NCBI GenBank assembly: GCA_965216225.1
Contig: CBDCFF010000031.1
Coordinates: 186,001-250,000, forward strand
Direction: 5' to 3'
Length of the DNA: 64,000 nucleotides
Source: 3107 sp965216225
GTDB lineage: Bacteria; Pseudomonadota; Alphaproteobacteria; Rhodobacterales; Rhodobacteraceae
Shown: in pieces, positions 18,158-27,478 of the stretch
Layout of the letters: each line of letters starts with the position of its first letter
Position numbering within the stretch: the stretch's first letter is position 1
Made by a program: the position numbers and the translations under genes
The notes under the pieces: generated by a model
Seen by the model: only the letters and a program-made list of their open reading frames with translations
Databases searched by the model: none
What the model was told of the DNA's origin: nothing

Positions 18158-19801
18158 ATGGCGCGTTATGTTTTCATTACAGGCGGTGTGGTTTCATCCC
18201 TTGGAAAGGGTCTGGCCTCGGCGGCGCTCGGGGCGCTCTTGCAGGCGCGGGGGTACTCGGTGCGGCTGCGCAAGCTCGATCCCTATCTGAACGTGGACCC
18301 CGGCACGATGTCGCCCTTCGAGCACGGCGAAGTCTTCGTGACCGATGACGGGGCAGAGACCGACCTCGACCTCGGCCATTACGAACGGTTCACCGGCGTT
18401 TCCGCCCGAATGACCGATTCCGTTAGTTCCGGGCGCATTTACTCTACCGTACTGGAGAAAGAGCGCCGCGGCGACTATCTGGGCAAAACGATTCAGGTCA
18501 TCCCCCACGTCACTGACGAGATCAGGGCATTCATCAGCATCGGCGATGACGAGGTTGATTTCATGCTGTGCGAGATTGGCGGCACCGTGGGCGATATTGA
18601 AGGTCTGCCGTTCTTCGAGGCCATCCGTCAGTTTGGCCAGAACAAACCGCGCGGGCAGTGTATCTTCGTGCATCTGACGCTTCTGCCCTATATCGCGACC
18701 TCGGGTGAGTTGAAGACCAAGCCAACCCAGCATTCGGTCAGGGAACTGCGCGCCATCGGGATTGCCCCGGATGTTCTGGTCTGCCGGTCCCAGGGAGCGC
18801 TGCCGGAGAAGGAGCGCGAAAAACTGGCGCTGTTTTGCAATGTGCGCCCCGACAGCGTGATCGCCGCACGGGATCTGAAATCAATCTACGAAGCGCCGCT
18901 TGCCTATCACCGCGAGGGGCTGGATCGGGCGGTGCTGGAGGCGTTCGCGATAGCGCCCGCGCCGAAACCCGATCTGAGCCGCTGGCAGGATGTGTCCGAC
19001 CGGATTTTCAACGCCGAAGGAGAGGTGAAAATCGCCATCGTCGGCAAATACACCCAACTGGAAGACGCCTACAAATCCATTGCAGAGGCGCTGACCCATG
19101 GCGGCATGGCCAACCGTACCAGAGTCAATGTCGAGTGGGTGGATGCGGAGCTTTTTGAACGCGAAGACCCGGCCAGCCATCTGGAAGGTTTCGACGCGAT
19201 CCTCGTCCCCGGCGGTTTTGGCGAACGCGGCACCGAGGGCAAGATCAAGGCCACGCAGTTCGCGCGCGAACGCAAGGTGCCTTATCTGGGCATCTGTCTC
19301 GGTATGCAGATGGCGGTGATCGAAGCGGCCCGGAATGTCGCCGATCTGGCCGATGCCGGGTCAGAGGAATTTGATCGTGAATCTGGCGAAAAGCGTTTCA
19401 CGCCAGTGATCTACCATATGAAAGAATGGATTCGGGGCAATCATGCCGTCCGCCGCAGGGTCAAGGATGACAAAGGCGGCACCATGCGGCTGGGCGCCTA
19501 TGACGCGACGCTTGCCGAAGGTTCGAAAGTGGCCGGGGTCTATGGCGCGACCACGATCGAGGAACGCCACCGGCACCGTTACGAGGTGGATGTGAAATAC
19601 CGCGAAAGGCTTGAGGAATGCGGGTTGCGGTTTTCGGGCATGTCCTCGGATGGCCGCCTGCCCGAGATCGTGGAATGGACCGATCATCCGTGGTTCATCG
19701 GCGTTCAGTTTCACCCGGAACTCAAATCGAAACCGTTCGACCCGCACCCCCTCTTTGCCGATTTCGTGCGGGCAGCGGTCGGGACTTCGCGATTGGTCTG
19801 A
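18158..19801 (+). CDS. pyrG: CTP synthase
   Basis: 547 residues. Aminates UTP to CTP with glutamine and ATP. The N-terminal synthetase domain starts MARYVFITGGVVSSLGKGLASAALG and contains CEIGGTVGDIEGLPFFEA. The C-terminal glutamine amidotransferase domain has GGFGERG, the nucleophile Cys in YLGICLGMQMAVIE and the His/Glu pair in GVQFHPELKSKPFDP. Preceded by a roughly 180-bp gap after secG with no RNA gene that I can recognise. Confidence 0.96.
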   Translation: MARYVFITGGVVSSLGKGLASAALGALLQARGYSVRLRKLDPYLNVDPGTMSPFEHGEVFVTDDGAETDLDLGHYERFTGVSARMTDSVSSGRIYSTVLEKERRGDYLGKTIQVIPHVTDEIRAFISIGDDEVDFMLCEIGGTVGDIEGLPFFEAIRQFGQNKPRGQCIFVHLTLLPYIATSGELKTKPTQHSVRELRAIGIAPDVLVCRSQGALPEKEREKLALFCNVRPDSVIAARDLKSIYEAPLAYHREGLDRAVLEAFAIAPAPKPDLSRWQDVSDRIFNAEGEVKIAIVGKYTQLEDAYKSIAEALTHGGMANRTRVNVEWVDAELFEREDPASHLEGFDAILVPGGFGERGTEGKIKATQFARERKVPYLGICLGMQMAVIEAARNVADLADAGSEEFDRESGEKRFTPVIYHMKEWIRGNHAVRRRVKDDKGGTMRLGAYDATLAEGSKVAGVYGATTIEERHRHRYEVDVKYRERLEECGLRFSGMSSDGRLPEIVEWTDHPWFIGVQFHPELKSKPFDPHPLFADFVRAAVGTSRLV

Positions 19802-19888
19802 TCGGCCTGCCCATGGTGCGGAAGGCCCGCGACGGGAAAATTTGGCCACCCATTGGCACGCCTGCGCCGTTCGCCTATATCAGGACTC

Positions 19889-20332
19889 ATGTTCGGACGG
19901 ATTCTCAATCATTTGGCGGCGGCGCAACCCGATACCCTGACGGACGGCGACGCACGGCTGGCGCTGGCCGCGCTGATGGTGCGGATTGCCCGGTCGGATG
20001 GCGAATACCGCGCCGATGAAGTCGCAAGGATCGACCGGCTTCTGGGCGCCCGGTACGGGCTGTCTCCGTTTGAGGTGGCAGCCCTGCGAAAGGATGCCGA
20101 AGCGCTTGAGGCAAAGGCCCCCGATACGGTGCGTTTCACACGGGCGATCAAACATGCGGTCGCCTATGAGGACCGGATCGCCGTGATCGAGGCGCTGTGG
20201 TCCGTCGTTCTTGCCGATGGCGTCCGGGACGATGAAGAGGATGCGCAGCTTCGGCTGCTGGCGAACCTGCTGGGGATAAATGATCGTGACAGCGCCCTTG
20301 CCCGCCAGCGGGTGCAGGGGAAACAGCGATGA
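19889..20332 (+). CDS. TerB-like tellurite resistance domain protein
   Basis: 147 residues, all-helical, with the TerB-type repeats LALAALMVRIARSDGEYRADEVARID and HAVAYEDRIAVIEALWSVVLADGVRDDEEDAQLRLLANLLG, each containing an acidic cluster that could bind metal. Single-domain TerB proteins are common in alphaproteobacteria and are not by themselves evidence of tellurite resistance. The start at 19889 (MFGRILNHL) begins the family match. The stop overlaps the next gene by 4 bp. Confidence 0.8.
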   Translation: MFGRILNHLAAAQPDTLTDGDARLALAALMVRIARSDGEYRADEVARIDRLLGARYGLSPFEVAALRKDAEALEAKAPDTVRFTRAIKHAVAYEDRIAVIEALWSVVLADGVRDDEEDAQLRLLANLLGINDRDSALARQRVQGKQR

Positions 20333-21072
20333 TCGCGCAGCTTGGCATGTACGACATGGCGTCCACATGTGCGGCGAATGACCGGTTCTGGGCGGCGATC
20401 CGCGCACGGCTGGGGTACGGTCCCGAAGAACTGAACCGCGAACTGCCGCCCGGTGAAGGCTGGCTGCATCCCGGCCTGCTGCTGGCGCAGACCTGCGGCT
20501 ATCCGTTCCGGGCGAAACTGGTTGGCCGCGTGCATCTGGTGGGAACCCCCGATTACGGTCTGGAAGGTTGCCCGCCCGGTTACTACCGCAGCGTTTTCCT
20601 TGCCCGCGCGGACGATCCGCGTGACGATCTTTCCGGCTTCGGCACGCCTCGGTTCGCCTATAACGGCACCCTGTCCCAGTCCGGTTGGGCGGCGCCGCGT
20701 CATCATGCCGGACGGATCGGCCTTTGTTTCGGAACCCTGATGAAATCCGGCGGGCACACGCTGTCGGCACGGGCGGTCCTGGAAGGGCGGGCCGATCTGG
20801 CCGCCCTCGACGCCCTGACCTGGAAACTGCTGCAACGCAACCACCCCTGGACCCGGGAACTCAAGACCGTTGGCGAGACGGACCCCACGCCCGCGCTGCC
20901 CTATATCTGCGCACTCGGCCAGGACAGCGCGGCGATCTTCACTGCGGTTCGCGACGCGCTCGGCGATCTGACCGACGCTGACCGCGCGGCGCTGTGCCTG
21001 CGCGGCCTGGTCCGCATCCCCGAAGCCGACTATCTGTGTGTGCCCACCCCGCCTGCGCCTGACGAAATGTAG
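20329..21072 (+). CDS. PhnD-like (phosphonate/phosphate-type) substrate-binding domain protein without export signal
   Basis: 247 residues resembling the PhnD/SsuA type 2 periplasmic-binding fold (AQLGMYDMAS, PLLLAQTCGYPF, PRFAYNGTLSQSGW, SGGHTLSARAVLEGRADLAALDALTWKLL). No signal peptide is visible, unlike a true transporter binding protein. It is coupled to the TerB-like gene by a 4-bp overlap. The ligand is unknown. It may act as a cytoplasmic ligand sensor or as an enzyme-like binding protein. Confidence 0.7.
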   Translation: MIAQLGMYDMASTCAANDRFWAAIRARLGYGPEELNRELPPGEGWLHPGLLLAQTCGYPFRAKLVGRVHLVGTPDYGLEGCPPGYYRSVFLARADDPRDDLSGFGTPRFAYNGTLSQSGWAAPRHHAGRIGLCFGTLMKSGGHTLSARAVLEGRADLAALDALTWKLLQRNHPWTRELKTVGETDPTPALPYICALGQDSAAIFTAVRDALGDLTDADRAALCLRGLVRIPEADYLCVPTPPAPDEM

Positions 21073-21185
21073 ATGTTCCCCTGCCGATGCGAACAGTTTA
21101 CCCTGTGTCAGGTCGGATTCGGCGTTGCAATTACCCGTATTTTCGGAACTATTGCCGGTCAACACTCCATAACGATGCTGCCAGC

Positions 21186-21965
21186 GTGACCCAACAGACC
21201 ATTCCCGTCATCGAGATTCGCGGCCTGCACAAGGCTTATGGCCGGCTTGAGGTTCTGAAGGGGATCAGCCTGTCCGCCGGCAAAGGCGATGTCATATCGC
21301 TGATCGGCTCTTCTGGATCGGGGAAATCCACCTTGCTCAGATGCTGCAATCTTCTGGAGGACAGCCAGCAGGGCGATATTCTGTTCGAGGGCGAACCCGT
21401 CAAATGGAAGGGCGAAGGCGCAGGCCGCCACCCCACCGACAAGGCGCAACTGATCCGTATCCGCACCAATCTGTCGATGGTCTTTCAGCAGTTCAATCTG
21501 TGGTCGCACATGACCATCCTTCAGAACGTGATGGAGGCCCCGGTCACGGTGCTGGGCCGCGCGAAGGAGGAAGTCGAGGCCAGGGCGCGGGAATACCTTG
21601 CCAAGGTCGGCATCGGCGACAAATGCGATGCCTATCCGGCGCAACTGTCCGGCGGGCAGCAGCAGCGCGCGGCAATCGCCCGGGGCCTGTGCATGGAACC
21701 GCGGGCGCTTCTGTTCGACGAACCCACCTCGGCGCTTGATCCCGAGCTGGAACAGGAAGTCGTGCGCGTGATCAGGGCGCTGGCCGGGGAAGGCCGGACC
21801 ATGCTGATCGTGACACATGACATGAAGATGGCGGCGGACGTGTCCGATCACGTCATTTTCCTGCACCAGGGCCTGATCGAAGAGGAAGGCCCCCCTTCGG
21901 AACTGTTCGGCAGTCCGAAGACCGAACGACTGCAACAGTTTCTGAGTGCGACCACAGCAGCATGA
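21186..21965 (+). CDS. Polar amino-acid-type ABC transporter, ATP-binding protein
   Basis: About 259 residues from GTG 21186 (VTQQTIPVIEIRGLHKAYG). Walker A is IGSSGSGKSTLLRC, the signature is LSGGQQQRAAIARGL, Walker B is LLFDEPTSALDPEL and the switch His is in IVTHDMKMA: the HisP/GlnQ class. First gene of a four-gene transporter unit. The upstream in-frame ATG at 21087 adds 33 residues without family similarity. The histidine/octopine-type gene order suggests a basic or modified amino acid, but the substrate is unknown. Confidence 0.88.
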   Translation: MTQQTIPVIEIRGLHKAYGRLEVLKGISLSAGKGDVISLIGSSGSGKSTLLRCCNLLEDSQQGDILFEGEPVKWKGEGAGRHPTDKAQLIRIRTNLSMVFQQFNLWSHMTILQNVMEAPVTVLGRAKEEVEARAREYLAKVGIGDKCDAYPAQLSGGQQQRAAIARGLCMEPRALLFDEPTSALDPELEQEVVRVIRALAGEGRTMLIVTHDMKMAADVSDHVIFLHQGLIEEEGPPSELFGSPKTERLQQFLSATTAA

Positions 21966-21994
21966 AACAATCACTCAACGGAGAGAGAAACCAC

Positions 21995-22714
21995 ATGAAA
22001 AAACTGATCCTGAGCACTGCCGTTCTGGCCCTGACCTCTGGTCTGGCCATGGCGGAAACCATCCGGATGGGCACCGAGGGCGCCTATCCGCCGTATAACT
22101 TCATCAATGACGCCGGGGAGATTGACGGGTATGAGCGTGACGTTGGCGACGAGTTGTGCAAACGCGCCGACCTGACCTGCGAATGGGTGACGAACGACTG
22201 GGAATCAATCATCCCGAACCTGGTTTCCGGCAATTATGATACCATCATCGCGGGCATGTCGATCACCGCCGAGCGTGACGAAGTCATCGACTTCACGCAG
22301 GAATACTTCCCGCCCGATCCATCCACCTATCTCGCGGCCTCCGACGGCGCGGACCTGATGGGCGGCGTGATCGCGGCGCAGACCGGCACGATCCAGGCCA
22401 GCCATGTCGCCTCCAGCGGGGCGACCCTGGTCGAGTTCGCGACCCCGGATGAGACCATTGCCGCCGTGCGCAATGGCGAAGCGGATGCGGTGCTGGCGGA
22501 CAAGGCGTTTCTGGAACCGTTCGCGGCCGAAGACGGCGGACTGATGCTGGTGGGCGACGAAGTCGCCATTGGCGGTGGCGTCGGCATGGGCATTCGCGAA
22601 AGCGACGGCGCGTTGCGCGCGAAATTCGATGCGGCCATCGCCTCCATGAAAGCCGATGGCAGCCTGAACGCCCTGATCGAGAAGTGGTTCGAGGGCCGCT
22701 CCGGTCCTTACTGA
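21995..22714 (+). CDS. ABC transporter periplasmic amino-acid-binding protein
   Basis: 239 residues from ATG 21995 after a GGAGAG ribosome binding site. The signal peptide is MKKLILSTAVLALTSGLAMA. The mature part carries the family 3 binding-protein features IRMGTEGAYPPYNFINDAGEIDGYERDVG and NLVSGNYDTIIAGMSITAERDEVIDFTQEY. Placed between the ATPase and permease genes and followed by a strong hairpin that may set a higher transcript level for this gene. Confidence 0.9.
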   Translation: MKKLILSTAVLALTSGLAMAETIRMGTEGAYPPYNFINDAGEIDGYERDVGDELCKRADLTCEWVTNDWESIIPNLVSGNYDTIIAGMSITAERDEVIDFTQEYFPPDPSTYLAASDGADLMGGVIAAQTGTIQASHVASSGATLVEFATPDETIAAVRNGEADAVLADKAFLEPFAAEDGGLMLVGDEVAIGGGVGMGIRESDGALRAKFDAAIASMKADGSLNALIEKWFEGRSGPY

Positions 22715-22722
22715 TACTGGAT

Positions 22723-22744
22723 GCGGGGCCGGTGTCGGCCCCGC
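22723..22744 (+). terminator. Intra-operon GC hairpin after the binding-protein gene
   Basis: Nine-base stem gcggggccg / cggccccgc with the 4-base loop gtgt, 9 bp after the binding-protein stop. There is no T-run, so it is more likely an mRNA-stabilising or attenuating structure than a full terminator. Such hairpins between binding-protein and permease genes commonly raise binding-protein abundance over the membrane subunits. Confidence 0.5.
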
Positions 22745-22774
22745 CTTCTCCTCCGATACTGATTCCGACCCGTC

Positions 22775-23659
22775 ATGTTCGCCTATTGCGCTGATCCCCA
22801 AACGCTGTCCGGCCTTGGCTGGCTGTCTTGCTACCTTACCACGGGCAAGCATATGGCGTTTTACGCATCCTTTGTGACGGTGATGGCGCTTTTGCTCATC
22901 ACCGCGCCGGTCGCGCTTTCGTTCGGGTTCGGCGGGGCCATGGCGGCGCGTTCGCATATCCTGCCGCTCAGGTGGTTCGGCAAGGGTTATACGTCGATCA
23001 TGCGCGGGGTGCCCGATATTGCGTTTTTCCTGTTTTTCGTCATTGCGCTGGACCAGACTTTTGAATGGATACGGCACAGGATCAAATGCCCGGACTGGGC
23101 AGAGCCGGTGCGCCAGGGCAATGATTTCGTTGTCTGCGCGCAGGCCAAGCTGCCGCTTTCGACCTCGCCGCAATGGATACACGAGGTTTACGGCTTTACA
23201 CTGGCCATCCTGACCTTCGCCATCGTTTTCGGCGCGTTCGCCGCCAATGTCCTGTTTGGCGCCATGCGCGCGGTGCCCCGGGAACAGATGGAAACCGCCG
23301 AAGCCTATGGCATGTCGCACCGGCAGGCGTTCCGGCGGATCATGGTGCCGCAGATGTGGGTCTATGCCCTGCCCGGTCTGTCGAATCTCTGGATGATCCT
23401 GGTCAAGGCCACGCCGCTTCTGTTCCTGCTGGGGGTGGAGGACATCGTCTATTGGGCGCGAGAGATGGGCGGCTCGAAAACAGCGCGGTTCACCGACTAT
23501 CCGCATGGCGACTGGCGGCTCTGGTATTTCCTCGCGCTGATGGTCTTCTACCTGCTGCTGACCAGAATCAGCGAGGTCGTGCTGGAGCGGCTGATGAAAC
23601 GTCTGACCCGTGGCCAGGCCACCGCCACCGGCGCCGCCCGGAGAAAGGCCGCGGCATGA
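22775..23659 (+). CDS. Polar amino-acid-type ABC transporter permease (HisQ-like)
   Basis: 294 residues with several hydrophobic helices (one at about 27-49) and the permease EAA loop EQMETAEAYGMSHRQAFRRIMVPQMW. It has an unusually long insertion between the first helices (RHRIKCPDWAEPVRQGNDFVVCAQ), seen in related Rhodobacterales transporters of this type. The last 4 bp overlap the next permease gene. Confidence 0.85.
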   Translation: MFAYCADPQTLSGLGWLSCYLTTGKHMAFYASFVTVMALLLITAPVALSFGFGGAMAARSHILPLRWFGKGYTSIMRGVPDIAFFLFFVIALDQTFEWIRHRIKCPDWAEPVRQGNDFVVCAQAKLPLSTSPQWIHEVYGFTLAILTFAIVFGAFAANVLFGAMRAVPREQMETAEAYGMSHRQAFRRIMVPQMWVYALPGLSNLWMILVKATPLLFLLGVEDIVYWAREMGGSKTARFTDYPHGDWRLWYFLALMVFYLLLTRISEVVLERLMKRLTRGQATATGAARRKAAA

Positions 23660-24471
23660 GTTGCTGGCAGACCATTCAGGGCTATGCCTTCCGGTCGATC
23701 GGCTTTGGCGAGCGGCTGCTGCCGCGCGATGATTTCACGCTCTGCCAGCAATTCACGCTGATCGGGTCGGGCCTGATCTGGAATGTCTATTTCGGGATTT
23801 TCGCACTGCTTCTGGGTTTCTTTCTGGCCACCGCCGTGGCGCTCGGCAAGTTCAGCGCCAACCCGTGGCTGCGCAAACCTGCGGAATGGTTCGTGTTCAT
23901 CTTCCGTGGCTCACCGCTTTTCATCCAGTTTTTCCTTGCCTATTCCTTCTTCATCACGCTGAACAATGCGGCGTGGATAAAGGGCGCTTTCGACTTGTTC
24001 ACCAGCGCCTGGCTGGGCGCGCTGAGCGTGCTGTTCCTGAACACCGCCGCCTATAGCGCAGAGATATTCCACGGCGCGCTGCAATCCATTCCCAAGGGCG
24101 ATATCGAAGCGGCCGATGCCTATGGGCTGACAGGCTGGCCGCGCTTCAGACGGATCGTCTGGCCCACCATGTTGCGGCTTGCCTGGCCTGCGTACACGAA
24201 CGAAGCGATCTTTCTGTTCCACGCCACGACACTGGTTTATTTCTCGGGCTTCCCGGCCTGGCAGCAGAAGGGCGATGCGCTCTACTATGCCAATTACTTC
24301 GCAGACAAGACGTTCAACCCGTTTGTTCCCTATCCGATTCTGGCCGGGTATTTCATCGTGCTGACATTGACGGTGATCGGGGTTTACGGACTCATAAACC
24401 GGCGCCTGAACCGGCATCTGCCACACAATCAGCGGCAGCGCCTGCGCGTTCGCCCGCAGATCATCCGCTGA
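23656..24471 (+). CDS. Polar amino-acid-type ABC transporter permease (HisM-like)
   Basis: 271 residues. The EAA loop is GDIEAADAYGLTGWPRFRRIVWPTMLRL, with FIFRGSPLFIQFFLAYSFF in the membrane part. ATG 23656 overlaps the preceding permease stop, which gives an obligate heterodimer with it. Last gene of the transporter unit. A 157-bp gap with a LysR-type operator separates it from the aminotransferase. Confidence 0.85.
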   Translation: MSCWQTIQGYAFRSIGFGERLLPRDDFTLCQQFTLIGSGLIWNVYFGIFALLLGFFLATAVALGKFSANPWLRKPAEWFVFIFRGSPLFIQFFLAYSFFITLNNAAWIKGAFDLFTSAWLGALSVLFLNTAAYSAEIFHGALQSIPKGDIEAADAYGLTGWPRFRRIVWPTMLRLAWPAYTNEAIFLFHATTLVYFSGFPAWQQKGDALYYANYFADKTFNPFVPYPILAGYFIVLTLTVIGVYGLINRRLNRHLPHNQRQRLRVRPQIIR

Positions 24472-24594
24472 CGCACCCGATCCGGATAATAACGGACTGT
24501 TGCAAAGATACGCGCTCCGGCGTGCATTTTTCGTCTCGATACATATTCTCTGGATTTCGGCGGATACATGTCATACGGATTTCCCAAAAAGTAC

Positions 24595-24611
24595 ATTCGA
24601 AATATCCGAAT
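24595..24611. promoter_or_regulatory. LysR-type operator (T-N11-A dyad) upstream of the aminotransferase
   Basis: ATTCGAAATATCCGAAT is a near-palindrome (ATTCG...CGAAT) containing the T-N11-A pattern recognised by LysR-type regulators. It lies 18 bp before the aminotransferase start. The convergent gene just downstream of that aminotransferase encodes a LysR regulator, the obvious candidate. Sequence pattern only. Confidence 0.45.
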
Positions 24612-24628
24612 ATGGCGGAGTGCGACAG

Positions 24629-25822
24629 ATGACCCAGCCCCCGAATGTCTATGACGCCGAACCCATCCCCGCGGCGGCGCGCGCCGAAATTGACCGTTTG
24701 CTGTCTTCCGGCGATCTGTTCCGCTATACCGCAGAGGCAAATTCCCCGGTCGCGCTGCTGGAAGAAGAATTTGCGGCGCTGATGGGGGCGAAATATGCGC
24801 TGGCGGTTTCTTCCTGCTCTGCCGCGCTGTTTCTGTCGCTGAAGGCGCTGGACCTGCCGCGCGGGGCCAGGGTGCTTGTCCCGGCCTTTACCTTTGCCGC
24901 CGTACCTTCCTCTGTCCTTCATGCGGAATGCCGGCCGGTGCTGGCCGAGGTGGGGCGGAACTACCGGATCGACATCGAGGATTTCAAGGCCAGGCTGACA
25001 GACGAAACCGGCGCGGTGATCATCAGCCACATGCGCGGCCACACCTCTGACATGGATGCGATCATGGCGCTGTGCGATGCAAGGGGCGTGCCGGTGATCG
25101 AAGACGCCGCCCATTCGCTGGGCACAGAGTGGAACGGGCGCAGGATCGGCACGATCGGGCGCGTGGGCTGCTTTTCCTTTCAATCCTACAAGCTGATCAA
25201 TGCGGGCGAAGGCGGGATCATGATCACCGACGATGCCGACCTGATCGCGCGGGCGGTGATCATGTCCGGCGCTTATGAACACAACTGGAAAAAGCATCCG
25301 GTTCTGCCCGATACATTCGCCCGCTGGCAAAATGCGCTTCCGATCTACAATCTGCGTATGCACAACCTGTCGGCCGCCGTCATCCGCCCGCAATTGAAGG
25401 AGCTTGCCCGCCGGGTGCGCGACGGGCGCGCCAATCATGATCATGTCGCCGCCCGCCTGAACGGCAGCCCGTGGCTGGACGTGCCGCCGCCACTGGCGCC
25501 CGAGCGCCGCGCGCCGGATTCGATCCAGTTCAACCTGCAAGGCTTTGCGCAGGATGCCGACGCCCGCGCCTTTCAGGCGGCGGCGAAGGCGCGCGGGGTT
25601 GCCGTGCAGGTCTTTGGCCTGTCCACGGACAATGCGCGCGCCTTCTGGAACTGGAAATTCATCGGTCCGCAGCCGGACCTGCCGCAAACCCGCGCCATGC
25701 TGATGCGGGCCTGCGATATGCGCCTGCCCGCGCGCCTGACCCGCCCGGAACTCGATTTCATCGCTGACGCGCTGCTTGCAGCGGCGGCCGAGGTAATGGG
25801 ACCGGCGCGCGCGGTCGCCTGA
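24629..25822 (+). CDS. DegT/DnrJ/EryC1/StrS family PLP-dependent aminotransferase
   Basis: 397 residues. The PLP-binding Lys is in SFQSYKLINAGEGG; VIEDAAHSLGTEWNGRRIG carries the Asp that contacts the pyridine N. The family usually transfers amino groups to keto-sugars, but some members act on other ketones. The start at 24629 (MTQPPNVYDAEPI) follows GGCGGAG; the open frame upstream to 24500 is noncoding in character. It lies next to an amino-acid ABC transporter and a LysR gene, which suggests a role in using or modifying the imported compound. Confidence 0.88.
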   Translation: MTQPPNVYDAEPIPAAARAEIDRLLSSGDLFRYTAEANSPVALLEEEFAALMGAKYALAVSSCSAALFLSLKALDLPRGARVLVPAFTFAAVPSSVLHAECRPVLAEVGRNYRIDIEDFKARLTDETGAVIISHMRGHTSDMDAIMALCDARGVPVIEDAAHSLGTEWNGRRIGTIGRVGCFSFQSYKLINAGEGGIMITDDADLIARAVIMSGAYEHNWKKHPVLPDTFARWQNALPIYNLRMHNLSAAVIRPQLKELARRVRDGRANHDHVAARLNGSPWLDVPPPLAPERRAPDSIQFNLQGFAQDADARAFQAAAKARGVAVQVFGLSTDNARAFWNWKFIGPQPDLPQTRAMLMRACDMRLPARLTRPELDFIADALLAAAAEVMGPARAVA

Positions 25823-25825
25823 AGC

Positions 25826-26791
25826 TCAGACCAGGCAGAACTCGTCGTCGCCGAGCCAGGGCATCATTTCCCGCGCCCGGTCGATCACCAGAACCTGTAT
25901 GAGTTCGCGCAGATGCGTGGCGGTCGCGGCGGGCATCTTCCCCAGCACATCGCGGCGCGCACAGAGCGAGATGGTGCGCCCGAAGGGTTCGACCGGCAGA
26001 GGATGCAGGTCGATCCGGTCCAGAAAGCGCTGCGCCCGCAAGACACCGAGCGGCGTCAGAATCGTCCAGCCGGACCCGGCCGCAACCATGGCCAGAATCG
26101 CGTGGTAGCTATCCAGTTCGAACCGCATTGCCGGGTGCAGGTTTCGCCGGGCGAGATGCGCCATGATGTGCCGCCCCATCATGTGCCGCGCTGAATACTG
26201 GATCAGCGGCAGCGTCCCGCCTTCCGCCAGCAGCCCGGTGCCGGCCTTCACGCCCATTGGCACGGCGGCAACGAATGGTTCCGTCATCAGGGGATGCACC
26301 TCTGTCCAATCCGCCGTGACCCCGGCATCCGTCGCAACGACGACATCCAGCGCGCGCCCGTCCAGCAGGTCGAACAGGCGATGGCTGGGGCCGGTTTCCA
26401 GCAGGAACTGGCAGTTTTCCAGATCCGACGCCATGCGCGTCAGCAACCGGGGCGTCACATCGGCGTCGAAATCCTCGATCATGCCCAGCCGGAACCGGAT
26501 CAGAGAGGCGGGTTCGCCCATCGCCAGTTCCGCCCGCGCCTGATCGGCCTCATTCAGGATATTGCGGCCCCGCCTGCGAAACAGTTCACCCGCCCCGGTC
26601 AGGACGACGGGCCGCGCGCTGCGGTCCAGCAGAACGACCCCCAACGCATGTTCCAGATTGGTGATCTGCTGGCTGACCGAAGACGCGCTCGCCCCCAGTT
26701 TGCGCGCCGCCGCCGAGATCGAACCCTCTTCGGCGGTGGCCACCAGAACCTCTATGCCCCACAAGGTAATCCGTCCGGGCGTCTCGACCAT
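25826..26791 (-). CDS. LysR family transcriptional regulator
   Basis: 321 residues. The N-terminal winged helix-turn-helix (TLWGIEVLVATAEEGSISAAARKLGASASSVSQQITNLEHALG) is followed by a LysR effector-binding domain. It is convergent with the aminotransferase gene, with only 3 bp between the stops. It probably controls the transporter/aminotransferase unit via the dyad at 24595-24611. The effector is unknown. Confidence 0.9.
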   Translation of the reverse strand: MVETPGRITLWGIEVLVATAEEGSISAAARKLGASASSVSQQITNLEHALGVVLLDRSARPVVLTGAGELFRRRGRNILNEADQARAELAMGEPASLIRFRLGMIEDFDADVTPRLLTRMASDLENCQFLLETGPSHRLFDLLDGRALDVVVATDAGVTADWTEVHPLMTEPFVAAVPMGVKAGTGLLAEGGTLPLIQYSARHMMGRHIMAHLARRNLHPAMRFELDSYHAILAMVAAGSGWTILTPLGVLRAQRFLDRIDLHPLPVEPFGRTISLCARRDVLGKMPAATATHLRELIQVLVIDRAREMMPWLGDDEFCLV

Positions 26792-26833
26792 GGAACCGGC
26801 CCCCTGTCAGCCCGAAAGCGGGCTGTCTGCGCT

Positions 26834-27412
26834 TCAGAGTCTGGACAGTTTCACCTGCAAGTCCGCCAGCTGTTTTCGGATTGCACGCAATTCCTCGCCA
26901 GTGTCATCGCCGGTGTTTCCGCTCTCCGGTTCTTCCGCCTTTTCCTGCGCTGCGGGTGCGGGCTCTTGACCGGACCAGGCACCGGTCATCGCCTTCATGA
27001 AAGCCTCCTGCTGCGCCTTCATCGCCTCAAACCCCGGCATGTTCGCCATCATCGGATTCATGGACCCGAGATTTTCCAGCATCCTGCTCTGCCCGTCGCG
27101 CAAAATCTCGAAGGACATGGCCAGAAACTCCGGCACCACGCTTTGCGCCCGGTTCGCGTAACTGCGCACCAGATCCGTCAACACATTGATCGGCAGAACA
27201 TTCTCGCCCCGGCTTTCATGCTCTGCAATGATCTGCAAAAGATACTGCCGGGTCAGGTCGTCCCCGGTTTTCAGATCGACAATCCGGACTTCGCGACCGC
27301 CTCGAATAAAGCCTGCAATATCTTCCAGCGTCACATAATCGCTGCTTTCCGTATTGTAAAGACGTCTGCTGGCATATCGCTTGATCAAGAGCGGTTTGTC
27401 ATTGCTGGCCAA
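26834..27412 (-). CDS. phaR: Polyhydroxyalkanoate synthesis repressor PhaR
   Basis: 192 residues. The N-terminal PHA accumulation regulator DNA-binding domain is KPLLIKRYASRRLYNTESSDYVTLEDIAGFIRGGREVRIVDLKTGDDLTRQ. The C-terminal half is helical, with methionine-rich and acidic segments ending in a coiled coil (ELRAIRKQLADLQVKLSRL). PhaR binds PHA granules and phasin-gene promoters, releasing repression when polymer accumulates. Candidate operators lie upstream of phaP and between phaC and phaZ. Confidence 0.93.
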   Translation of the reverse strand: MASNDKPLLIKRYASRRLYNTESSDYVTLEDIAGFIRGGREVRIVDLKTGDDLTRQYLLQIIAEHESRGENVLPINVLTDLVRSYANRAQSVVPEFLAMSFEILRDGQSRMLENLGSMNPMMANMPGFEAMKAQQEAFMKAMTGAWSGQEPAPAAQEKAEEPESGNTGDDTGEELRAIRKQLADLQVKLSRL

Positions 27413-27478
27413 GACGTGTCCCCTTCTGCGGTGCGGAAGAGCTTATGACAGCGGGTCACAAATGCAAGAAAAGAAAAT

